Positions 13,822-20,300 of a stretch of 39,406 nt of DNA are shown here, piece after piece. Below the pieces are notes generated by a model that was given only the letters and a program-made list of their open reading frames with translations, made no database searches and was not told where the DNA came from. Within the stretch, counting starts at the first letter, position 1, and every line of letters starts with the position of its first letter. Source of the stretch: Candidatus Caenarcanales bacterium (GTDB taxonomy: Bacteria; Cyanobacteriota; Vampirovibrionia; LMEP-6097); the NCBI GenBank assembly GCA_947459525.1, contig CANHDW010000008.1:1-39406 (forward strand), read 5' to 3'. Both the position numbers and the translations under genes were made by a program.

Positions 13822-14145
13822 GTGAAAATTGGTGATGATTTTGATGACTTAAGCGGTTTTTCTGGCCTCTTTTCTTCTTCTTATGAAGACACGACTAGAT
13901 TTATTACAGAGCTTAAAGATGATCCAAGCTTTGCAAAACATTCAAGAAATATTGAGTTTCTTGAAATTTCAGTTAAGAATTTACAGTTTGAAAATGAGAA
14001 GAATCACAATCGCATAAAAGATCTTGAGCTAGAGTTGGATCAGCTTTATAAAGAAGCAGAAGCTTCTATAAACTTAAATAAAAAGCTTTTACAGCAGGTC
14101 GAGAAATATAAATCTTTAGCCAAGAACTTCCTTAATGAAAAATAA
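13822..14145 (+). CDS. Small coiled-coil protein of unknown function
   Basis: This 107-residue acidic protein starts at GTG. The first 40 residues (DDFDDLSGFSGLFSSSYEDT) look disordered, and residues 42-100 form a continuous coiled coil (ENEKNHNRIKDLELELDQLY). It is divergently transcribed from the 279-residue coiled-coil gene across a 75-base promoter region. The two may therefore be co-regulated partners, which is inference. No family is recognised. Just downstream, rpmE has its own promoter. Confidence 0.55.
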   Translation: MKIGDDFDDLSGFSGLFSSSYEDTTRFITELKDDPSFAKHSRNIEFLEISVKNLQFENEKNHNRIKDLELELDQLYKEAEASINLNKKLLQQVEKYKSLAKNFLNEK

Positions 14146-14151
14146 AACTAA

Positions 14152-14180
14152 TTGAGTTTAGTATATTTGCGTGTTAAAAT
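14152..14180 (+). promoter_or_regulatory. rpmE promoter
   Basis: TTGAGT (14152-14157), a 17-base spacer and an extended -10, TGTTAAAAT (14172-14180), precede the rpmE ATG by ten bases. The predicted leader is about four bases, without a ribosome site. Confidence 0.6.
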
Positions 14181-14190
14181 CTAAAGTCCT

Positions 14191-14403
14191 ATGAAGCAAA
14201 ACATACACCCAGAGACCCATGTTATCGTTGCTACTTGTACCTGTGGTGCTGAGTTTTTAGTGGAGTCTACTGAACCATCTCTAAGAGTTGAAGTTTGTAG
14301 TAACTGTCACCCTTTTTACGCAGGTACTAATAAGATTATAGATGCTGCCGGTAGAATAGATACATTTACTAAGAAATACGCAAAGAAAAAAGTCGCTCAA
14401 TAG
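14191..14403 (+). CDS. rpmE: Ribosomal protein L31 (zinc-binding form)
   Basis: This 70-residue protein of the large ribosomal subunit starts MKQNIHPE, the family signature. It has the four cysteines of the C+ zinc-binding type: C16 and C18 in TCTCG, C36 and C39 in VCSNCHPFY. The basic tail FTKKYAKKK is typical. L31 helps hold the two subunits together. The gene is monocistronic here, with its own promoter, and is followed by 80 AT-rich bases without a stem and then hairpin element E4. Confidence 0.96.
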   Translation: MKQNIHPETHVIVATCTCGAEFLVESTEPSLRVEVCSNCHPFYAGTNKIIDAAGRIDTFTKKYAKKKVAQ

Positions 14404-14483
14404 TTTTTCTTGATTTATTTATAATCTGGTGGTTTTTTCTTAACTTAACCTTTATTTTCTTTTGATACCTTTAAGCCTAAGGT

Positions 14484-14527
14484 GAGATTGTTTTTAAACG
14501 CAGAAATTGCAGTTTGAAAACAGTCTC
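14484..14527 (+). repeat. Hairpin repeat element E4 (minimal form)
   Basis: GAGATTGTTTTTAAAC (14484-14499) and GTTTGAAAACAGTCTC (14512-14527) pair along all 16 positions, two of them G-U wobbles. The loop is only GCAGAAATTGCA. This is the shortest member of the family and shows that the loop motif is the conserved core. It lies between rpmE and the next unknown gene, and could end the rpmE mRNA. Confidence 0.72.
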
Positions 14528-14542
14528 AAGAGCTGTTTTCTT

Positions 14543-14917
14543 ATGGTTTATGTCAACAATTCTACTATAAATCAATATCAAGGAATTCCTTCTGATTCGG
14601 AGTCTGGCGAGTTCGGATTTATAAATATTGAGGATTTTAGAGAAGACTTATCTCCAGAGCAGAGGGACAGATTAATTAATTTTTTTAGTGAAGCTGTTCG
14701 TAGTGAAAATAAAGATGAGGCGTTGGCTAGGCGCAGTGAGTTAAAAGCTCTAAGGGATATGAGTAAGTTTAAGCGAGATGTGTCCTTAAACGCTATGCTT
14801 ACTTCTGCTGGATATGATTCCATAAGGCATTCTCAGAATTACGAGGAAAGTTCGACGGCATATTTGGCTTTTGATAATTTAATTTCTGATCTAGAAAGTG
14901 TATTAGGATCTAAGTAA
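14543..14917 (+). CDS. Acidic protein of unknown function
   Basis: The track starts this frame at a TTG inside hairpin E4. The ATG at 14543 (MVYVNNSTINQYQG) is more likely and leaves 124 residues. The protein is soluble, mostly helical and acidic (LSPEQRDRLINFFSEAVRSE, NKDEALARRSELKALRDM), with no membrane segment and no recognised domain. No clear ribosome site or -10 box precedes it. It lies alone between rpmE and rluD, and the shadow frame on the other strand has no merit. Gene status rests on length and composition. Confidence 0.5.
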   Translation: MVYVNNSTINQYQGIPSDSESGEFGFINIEDFREDLSPEQRDRLINFFSEAVRSENKDEALARRSELKALRDMSKFKRDVSLNAMLTSAGYDSIRHSQNYEESSTAYLAFDNLISDLESVLGSK

Positions 14918-14993
14918 TTTTTAAAAATTTTAGTATTGAGATAATCATGCTTTTCGTGAAGTGAAGATTTGTTAGTGCTGGATTGATATGAAA

Positions 14994-15002
14994 TGCTAGA
15001 AT
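14994..15002 (+). promoter_or_regulatory. Extended -10 before rluD
   Basis: TGCTAGAAT (TGn plus TAGAAT) ends 14 bases before the rluD ATG. There is no Shine-Dalgarno sequence in the short predicted leader. Confidence 0.4.
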
Positions 15003-15016
15003 CAGCTTGCTAGCGG

Positions 15017-15982
15017 ATGTCTAACAGTCTTGATAATCAGATAAATATAATAGTTTCAGAATTACCTGCAGCTGTTAGGCTTGATGTTTATTTAGCGGGG
15101 CTGGAATCTCTCAATTTAACTAGATCCTTTATTGGGACTTTGATTGAGGGTGGGGAAATTTTACTGAACGCTAAGTCTGTAAAGGCTTCTCATAAAGTTA
15201 AGAACAGCGATGCGATATCTATCAATCTGCCACCGCCAAGGATTTTAGATATATTGCCAGAGGCTATTCCTTTGGATATTATCTTTGAAGATGAGTATCT
15301 TTTAGTTTTAAATAAGCAGGCTGGTTTAGTGGTGCATCCCTCTGCTAATACTGTGAATGGTACTTTAGTAAATGCTCTTTTGTATCACTGTAAGGATAGT
15401 CTATCCCAAATTAATGGTGTTTTAAGACCTGGTATAGTACACCGTCTTGATAAAGATACCACTGGCTTGATGCTTGCTTGTAAAAATGATTTAGCCCACA
15501 GGCGCTTAGCAGAACAGATTAAGAGTCGGGAAGTAGAAAGATATTATCAGGCTTTAGTTTTAGGAAACTTAAAAGAAACTAGCGGCTCAGTGATTAAACC
15601 TATTGGGCGTGATCCTAACGATAGAAAACGCATGCGTACTTTTGAAACGCTAGAACACGCTAGGTATGCGAAAACTAACTGGCAGCTATTAAAAAGATAT
15701 AGATATAAAGCTTCCCAAGATCCTTTTACACTGCTTGAATGTAAGTTAGATACAGGTAGAACTCATCAAATTCGTGTTCATATGAATTATATAAAACATC
15801 CCATTATCGGTGATGCTGTTTACGGTATAGAGAAAAATAAACTAAAAGCATATAGACCGCTTTTGCATTCATATAAGTTAGAGTTTACTCATCCTATTAC
15901 AGAGGAAAGACTTAAATTCGAAATAGATCTGCCTGAAGATTTTAAAATTTCACTGAGTTTTCTTGAAGAAAATCTACACTAA
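15017..15982 (+). CDS. rluD: Large-subunit pseudouridine synthase, RluD type
   Basis: This 321-residue protein has an N-terminal S4 RNA-binding domain (about residues 20-80, RLDVYLAGL... and EGGEILLNAKSVKAS). The RsuA/RluA-family catalytic domain follows. HRLDKDTTGL (about residues 143-152) carries the catalytic aspartate, YQALVLG and GRTHQIRVHM complete the core. RluD makes pseudouridines in helix 69 of 23S rRNA. Among RluA-type paralogues (RluC, RluD, YlyB) the sequence alone does not settle the site specificity; S4 plus this length fits RluD/YlyB best. Downstream it converges on rplY, with hairpin element E5 between. Confidence 0.85.
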   Translation: MSNSLDNQINIIVSELPAAVRLDVYLAGLESLNLTRSFIGTLIEGGEILLNAKSVKASHKVKNSDAISINLPPPRILDILPEAIPLDIIFEDEYLLVLNKQAGLVVHPSANTVNGTLVNALLYHCKDSLSQINGVLRPGIVHRLDKDTTGLMLACKNDLAHRRLAEQIKSREVERYYQALVLGNLKETSGSVIKPIGRDPNDRKRMRTFETLEHARYAKTNWQLLKRYRYKASQDPFTLLECKLDTGRTHQIRVHMNYIKHPIIGDAVYGIEKNKLKAYRPLLHSYKLEFTHPITEERLKFEIDLPEDFKISLSFLEENLH

Positions 15983-16024
15983 TAGCAAGCTTAGAAATAA
16001 ACATCCAAAACGCAGCTCTATGAT

Positions 16025-16138
16025 GGGCGTGTAGCCGAGCGAACAAGTTCAAGACTGAGGAGGGACGAATGACCGCAGTGTACTCGAAGTACATGAGGAT
16101 CATGTACTTCGCAGAAATTGGAGTTCCGCTACTCGCCC
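16025..16138 (+). repeat. Hairpin repeat element E5 with a nested stem
   Basis: The outer arms GGGCG-T-GTAGC...GAAC (16025-16044) and GTTCCGCTACTCGCCC (16123-16138) pair with one mismatch and a small bulge. The loop starts AAGTTCAAGACTGAGG, like E1, and ends CGCAGAAATTGGA like the others. Inside it a perfect 12-base stem with a GGA loop (16085-16111) is inserted. The element fills the gap between the convergent ends of rluD and rplY. Confidence 0.7.
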
Positions 16139-16143
16139 CTTGA

Positions 16144-16725
16144 TTATTTTTGGGCTTCAGCAGCACTCTCAGTTATAGCTCCTCTTTTCGCTACAACTTT
16201 AACAATAATTTCACCGCTAGGATCTAAAAGTTCTAATTTATCACCTAAATTTAGATCACCAAAATTGATCATATCCGCAGGTTTTTTTAAAACAGAAATA
16301 TCTACTTCGAAATCCTCTGGAATGTCTCTTGGTAAGCATCTAACGTTCATTTCAGTGAACTGAGTTACTATGTCACAGCCCATTTTAGCTGCTGGTGAAT
16401 CACCGACAAATCTTAAGGCTACTTTCGTATTAAGCTTATTACCACTCTTAACTTTATAAAATTCAATATTTAAGATTTCGCCAGTGACGAAATCTTTCTG
16501 TATATTACGAATTAGAGTTTCATATAAAGTTTCATCATCTTTAAGTTCGATTAAATGTTTATAGTCTTTAAAACTTACTTTTTTAAAATCCTTACCGTTT
16601 ACTTGGATGTCAATAGCACTCTCTAATTCTGGCCCGTAAATCGTAGCTGGAATTAAGCCTTCTCTCCTAAGAGCTCTTGGTTTACTATTTTCTTTACGCT
16701 TTTCAATTTTAAGTTCTGTAGCCAT
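16144..16725 (-). CDS. rplY: Ribosomal protein L25, general stress type (Ctc/TL5)
   Basis: The track starts at a TTG (16758) that overlaps an extended -10 box. The ATG at 16725 begins MATELKIEKRKENSKPRALR, which is the canonical L25 start, and is preceded by an AGGAAA ribosome site. The resulting 193-residue protein is the long Ctc form: an N-terminal 5S-rRNA-binding L25 domain (about 1-90, with ALRREGLIPATIYG) and a C-terminal TL5 beta-domain (about 95-185). It binds 5S rRNA in the central protuberance. Its 3' end converges on rluD across element E5. Confidence 0.95.
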   Translation of the reverse strand: MATELKIEKRKENSKPRALRREGLIPATIYGPELESAIDIQVNGKDFKKVSFKDYKHLIELKDDETLYETLIRNIQKDFVTGEILNIEFYKVKSGNKLNTKVALRFVGDSPAAKMGCDIVTQFTEMNVRCLPRDIPEDFEVDISVLKKPADMINFGDLNLGDKLELLDPSGEIIVKVVAKRGAITESAAEAQK

Positions 16726-16748
16726 GTCTTGATTTCCTGAACTTATAG

Positions 16749-16757
16749 ATAATAGCA
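16749..16757 (-). promoter_or_regulatory. Extended -10 of rplY
   Basis: On the minus strand TGCTATTAT (TGn plus TATTAT) lies 23 bases before the rplY ATG. Unlike most genes here, this gives a leader with a usable ribosome site (AGGAAA). It also argues against the upstream TTG start. Confidence 0.45.
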
Positions 16758-16810
16758 AAATATAGTCTGTTTTATCTAGTAAATTTTAGTTAGTTTGGGG
16801 GATATTTTAA

Positions 16811-17326
16811 GTGATGGTCTTGAATGCGCTGAGCTCTACCAATACGGGAAATGATTTAGGCATTAGGGCTGGCCTTGGTAATTTAGCGGATAAATTAGTT
16901 ACCCCTAGTAATTCTAAAGTTAATGCTAAATCTGTTAATACTGAGTTAATTAACAATACCCAACAAGTGAATTTTGAAGGATTTATTGCTCATCAATTAA
17001 ATGCAGATAAATTAAAAAATTTAAAAACTGATGATTTTAGAAATCAGCTTGCTGACATTAAAAAATTAGGCGGGGCGGTAAAAAAATATTTCACACCAGG
17101 AGTTATGACTGATTATCTGACAGCTGTACATTCTTTTCTAACAGATATTAAGGATAAGGCTTATGAAGGGGAAAATTCGGAAGATGGTTTTTTTGAAAGA
17201 ATTAAAATCGTAGATGAAGAATTGGATCAAATAGCGAAAGATTATTTTAAAGATCAATCAGGCGAGCTAAAGGTTGCAGCATCTTTGGATTTAGTTGAGG
17301 GTATGCTGGTTGATTTGATAGCATAG
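16811..17326 (+). CDS. YaaR-like protein (DUF327), flagellum-associated family
   Basis: This 171-residue protein (GTG start, or ATG one codon later) has the DUF327/YaaR architecture. The first 50 residues are variable and disordered. A helical region follows (LADIKKLGGAVKKYFTPGVM... YLTAVHSFLTDI), and the conserved end is KIVDEELDQIAKDYF... LDLVEGMLVDLIA, in which the final G-M-L-V-D-L is the family signature. YaaR-type proteins are widespread in flagellated bacteria and often neighbour flagellar genes; their exact role is unknown. Only putA separates it from the flagellin gene. A GGGGGATA sequence precedes it, as it does the flagellin gene. Confidence 0.7.
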   Translation: MMVLNALSSTNTGNDLGIRAGLGNLADKLVTPSNSKVNAKSVNTELINNTQQVNFEGFIAHQLNADKLKNLKTDDFRNQLADIKKLGGAVKKYFTPGVMTDYLTAVHSFLTDIKDKAYEGENSEDGFFERIKIVDEELDQIAKDYFKDQSGELKVAASLDLVEGMLVDLIA

Positions 17327-17338
17327 TCAGCTTATAAT
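17310..17338 (+). promoter_or_regulatory. putA promoter, leaderless
   Basis: TTGATT (17310-17315), exactly 17 bases of spacer and a consensus TATAAT (17333-17338) place the predicted transcription start on the G of the GTG codon at 17345. The -35 lies inside the last codons of the upstream gene. This is the clearest sigma70 promoter in the window. Confidence 0.7.
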
Positions 17339-17344
17339 ACAGTT

Positions 17345-20245
17345 GTGGACTTGGACCCAGTTTATTTAAAAGCTAAAGAATTATTAGAATTTCATAAGGA
17401 AGAGCTTAAGAAAATCAAGCTCTTGGATTTATCTTGGTGGAGTCAGCAGGTTCTTATATTTTCTTCTAAAAACCCACGCTTGCAAAAACAGTTATTTAAG
17501 TTTGTTGATTTATATCCAAGTTTGAAGACACCTGAAATGGTAGCTAAGTATCTCTTGGAATACATGAGGGAAGAGGATTTATTTCTTGGTGATTTAGTTT
17601 ATATCGGGACTCGCTTTCCGCTAGGAGCTTCTCTGGTAGATCGTTTTACTAGATTCGGTGTTAAGTCTCTCGCTAAGAATTTTATTGTTGATAATGATGA
17701 GCAGAAATTATCTAAGAAAATAGAGGAGCTTAGCCTTTCTGGATTGGATTGTACTTTAGATATTTTAGGCGAGCTTGCTATTAGTCAAGAAGAGTCAGAA
17801 AAATATTTGCAAACATACTTAGACTTACTTGAAACCAAGCCGGGTATTGCTTTATCTGTTAAATTATCAAGTCTCTGCTCGCAGATGAAAGCTAGTGCCT
17901 ATGAGCTAAACAAGAAAACGTTAAAAGATAATTTAGCAAAAATTTTCCGCGCTGCTTTGGATAATGGCTCTGAAATAACTATAGATAGTGAGCATTACGA
18001 TACTAAAACATTATTTTTCGATACGGTAAAAGAACTTTTATTGACTGAAGAATTTAAAAACTGGTCTGGTGCAGGAGTCGTTATACAAGCGTATTTAAAG
18101 GAAAGTAGAAGCGATTTGATTTCTTTTATAGAGTTTTCGCAAAAGAGAAAAGTTTCTTTAAAAATCAGATTGGTTAAAGGTGCTTATTGGGACTATGAAA
18201 GAGCAGTTGCAATTCAGAATAATTGGAATGTTCCCGTTTATGAAAGAAAGGTAGAGACTGATAAGAACTATGAAGACTTACTGGAATTACTTTTTAAAAA
18301 TCATAAATATATTTTCCCTGCGATAGCTAGTCATAATATTCGCTCTATTGCTCTAACAATGGAGCTTGCGAAGCTATATAAAGTAGATAAAGATAGATAT
18401 GAGTTTCAGTTCCTTTATGGAATGCTAGATCATATGAAATTATTCTTGAGTGAGCGTTCTTATGGCGTGAGAGTTTATCTTCCGTGTGGTGATTTAGTAG
18501 AAGGCATGGCGTATTTAGTTAGAAGGCTTTTAGAGAATACTGCAAATGATTCATTCTTATTTCAGAGTTTCAGTGATGATAATTTAGACAAGCTTATTCA
18601 AAAGCCAGCATTAAATAATGTTTTATCAACTAAGTTTGATGACTATGGTAGCAAAGAGTTTACGAATTCGCCGCTTTTAGATTTTTCTAAAATTAGAACA
18701 CGTTTTGAAATGCAGTTTGCTGTTGAGCAACTTATGAAGCAGATTAATCAGCGTCCATTAGAGGTCTACTCGATTATAAATGGCAAGGATGTTCTTTTAA
18801 GAAAGACTTTCACCTCGATTAATCCTTCTCAGAAAAGTCAAGTAGTGGCTTATGCTCATGCTGCTGAGACTAGTGATGTGAATTTTGCGGTTAATAGTTC
18901 TAAACAAGCTTTTATGTGGTGGTCACATTTACCTGCGCAGAGAAGAATTAATATTATGAAAGCTTTTGCAAGGCTTTTGGAGCGAAAGCGACAAGATTAT
19001 GCAGCTCTCCTGATTTTAGAGGTGGCTAAGACTTGGAATGAGGCTAATGCTGAATTATCAGAGGCTATTGATTTTATATATTATTATGCAGAGCAGGCAG
19101 AGAGCTTATTTGCGGAGAATAAATTAAGATCGCTACCTGGTGAAGCTAATAGTAATGTCTATAAGGCTTTAGGAGTAACTGCTGTGATTTCTCCTTGGAA
19201 TTTCCCTTTAGCTATATTACTTGGGATGACTTCAGCTGCTTTACTTGCTGGGAATACAGTTATTATTAAGCCTTCTGAGGAAGCACCAGCTATCGCATAT
19301 AAACTCGTTACCGATTTAAATAAGATTATTCGTGATTCTTTTCCTTTTAAAGATACTAAATACGCTGAATCTGTGACTCAGTTGCTATTAGGTTCGGGAA
19401 GTGAAATAGGTGCGGAACTTGCTCGCCATAAAGATATTAATCTTATTACTTTTACGGGGTCTTGTGAAACAGGTATGCAGATTAATAAGAGTTTAAATGA
19501 GCATCCTCATTTAAAGAAAAAATTAATCGCTGAGATGGGTGGTAAAAACGCTATTGTTGCAGATGAAACTGCTGATCTTGATCAGTTAATTCCAGCTGTT
19601 TTAAAATCTGCATTTTCTTTTTCAGGTCAGAAGTGTTCGGCTTGTTCAAGATTAATTTTAGTTAGTAGTATCTATGGAAAAGTTAAAGAGAGATTAGTAG
19701 CTGCGGTGGGAGCGATTAATATAGGACCTGCTTATTTAGCTGAGTCTGATATGACTTCCTTGATTAATGAAAAGGCTTTTAAAAAATTTGAAGCATACTT
19801 TAATTTAGCTAAACGAGAGGCCTCCATTGTGATTGGGAATTGCTCAGTGGATAAAGACTCTTTTAAAGCTGCTCCAGTAATTGTTGAAAATGTTTCTCCG
19901 CGCAGTGCTTTGGCTCAAGATGAAATCTTCGCACCGATTTTATGCTTGTTTGTGGTAGATGATTTTAATTCTGCCGTTGACCTAGCGAATGATTCTAAAT
20001 ATGGTCTTACTGGAGCTGTTTTCTCAAGAAGTCCTAAAAATATTGATTATGCTAAGGAGCATTTTAAGGTAGGTAATTTATATATAAATCAAGCTTGCAC
20101 CGGGGCGATAGTTAGCAGGCAGGCTTTTGGGGGTACTAAACTTTCTAGTATTGGCTATAAAGCAGGTGGCTCAAATTATCTATTACAGTTTTTAGAAGAA
20201 AAAACTATTACGGAAAATACCATGCGTCACGGCATGATAGTTTAA
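17345..20245 (+). CDS. putA: Bifunctional proline dehydrogenase / P5C dehydrogenase
   Basis: This 966-residue enzyme oxidises proline to glutamate in two steps. The N-terminal FAD-dependent proline dehydrogenase barrel (about residues 75-430) shows IDSEHYDTK, IRLVKGAYWDYE, ASHNIRSIALTMEL and QFLYGMLDHMK, and ends YGVRVYLPCGDLVEGMAYLVRRLLEN. The aldehyde dehydrogenase domain (about residues 490-960) has ISPWNFPLA, KPSEEAP, ITFTGSCETG, AEMGGKNAIV and the catalytic cysteine C764 in GQKCSACSR. It lacks the N-terminal DNA-binding domain of enterobacterial PutA, so it is an enzyme only. It starts at GTG, directly at the predicted transcript end. It channels glutamate semialdehyde internally and points to amino-acid catabolism. 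Confidence 0.96.
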   Translation: MDLDPVYLKAKELLEFHKEELKKIKLLDLSWWSQQVLIFSSKNPRLQKQLFKFVDLYPSLKTPEMVAKYLLEYMREEDLFLGDLVYIGTRFPLGASLVDRFTRFGVKSLAKNFIVDNDEQKLSKKIEELSLSGLDCTLDILGELAISQEESEKYLQTYLDLLETKPGIALSVKLSSLCSQMKASAYELNKKTLKDNLAKIFRAALDNGSEITIDSEHYDTKTLFFDTVKELLLTEEFKNWSGAGVVIQAYLKESRSDLISFIEFSQKRKVSLKIRLVKGAYWDYERAVAIQNNWNVPVYERKVETDKNYEDLLELLFKNHKYIFPAIASHNIRSIALTMELAKLYKVDKDRYEFQFLYGMLDHMKLFLSERSYGVRVYLPCGDLVEGMAYLVRRLLENTANDSFLFQSFSDDNLDKLIQKPALNNVLSTKFDDYGSKEFTNSPLLDFSKIRTRFEMQFAVEQLMKQINQRPLEVYSIINGKDVLLRKTFTSINPSQKSQVVAYAHAAETSDVNFAVNSSKQAFMWWSHLPAQRRINIMKAFARLLERKRQDYAALLILEVAKTWNEANAELSEAIDFIYYYAEQAESLFAENKLRSLPGEANSNVYKALGVTAVISPWNFPLAILLGMTSAALLAGNTVIIKPSEEAPAIAYKLVTDLNKIIRDSFPFKDTKYAESVTQLLLGSGSEIGAELARHKDINLITFTGSCETGMQINKSLNEHPHLKKKLIAEMGGKNAIVADETADLDQLIPAVLKSAFSFSGQKCSACSRLILVSSIYGKVKERLVAAVGAINIGPAYLAESDMTSLINEKAFKKFEAYFNLAKREASIVIGNCSVDKDSFKAAPVIVENVSPRSALAQDEIFAPILCLFVVDDFNSAVDLANDSKYGLTGAVFSRSPKNIDYAKEHFKVGNLYINQACTGAIVSRQAFGGTKLSSIGYKAGGSNYLLQFLEEKTITENTMRHGMIV

Positions 20246-20300
20246 AACACGAATAAAAGTGGAATAATGACTTAGTAATCTACTAATTATCGGGGGATAA

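Noticed and set aside
14484-14527. Integron attC-like site
   Set aside because: attC sites conserve the outer core sites (RYYYAAC/GTTRRRY) and vary in the middle; here the loop is conserved and the stem varies, and no integrase or cassette array is present.
16085-16111. Similarity of the nested hairpin (ACATGAGGATCA) to the MS2 coat-protein operator
   Set aside because: The match is about 12 bases, the bulged adenine and loop geometry differ, and there is no biological reason for it; probably chance.
16144-16758. rplY start at the upstream TTG
   Set aside because: The TTG overlaps an extended -10 box, while the ATG at 16725 has the family-typical N-terminus and a ribosome site.
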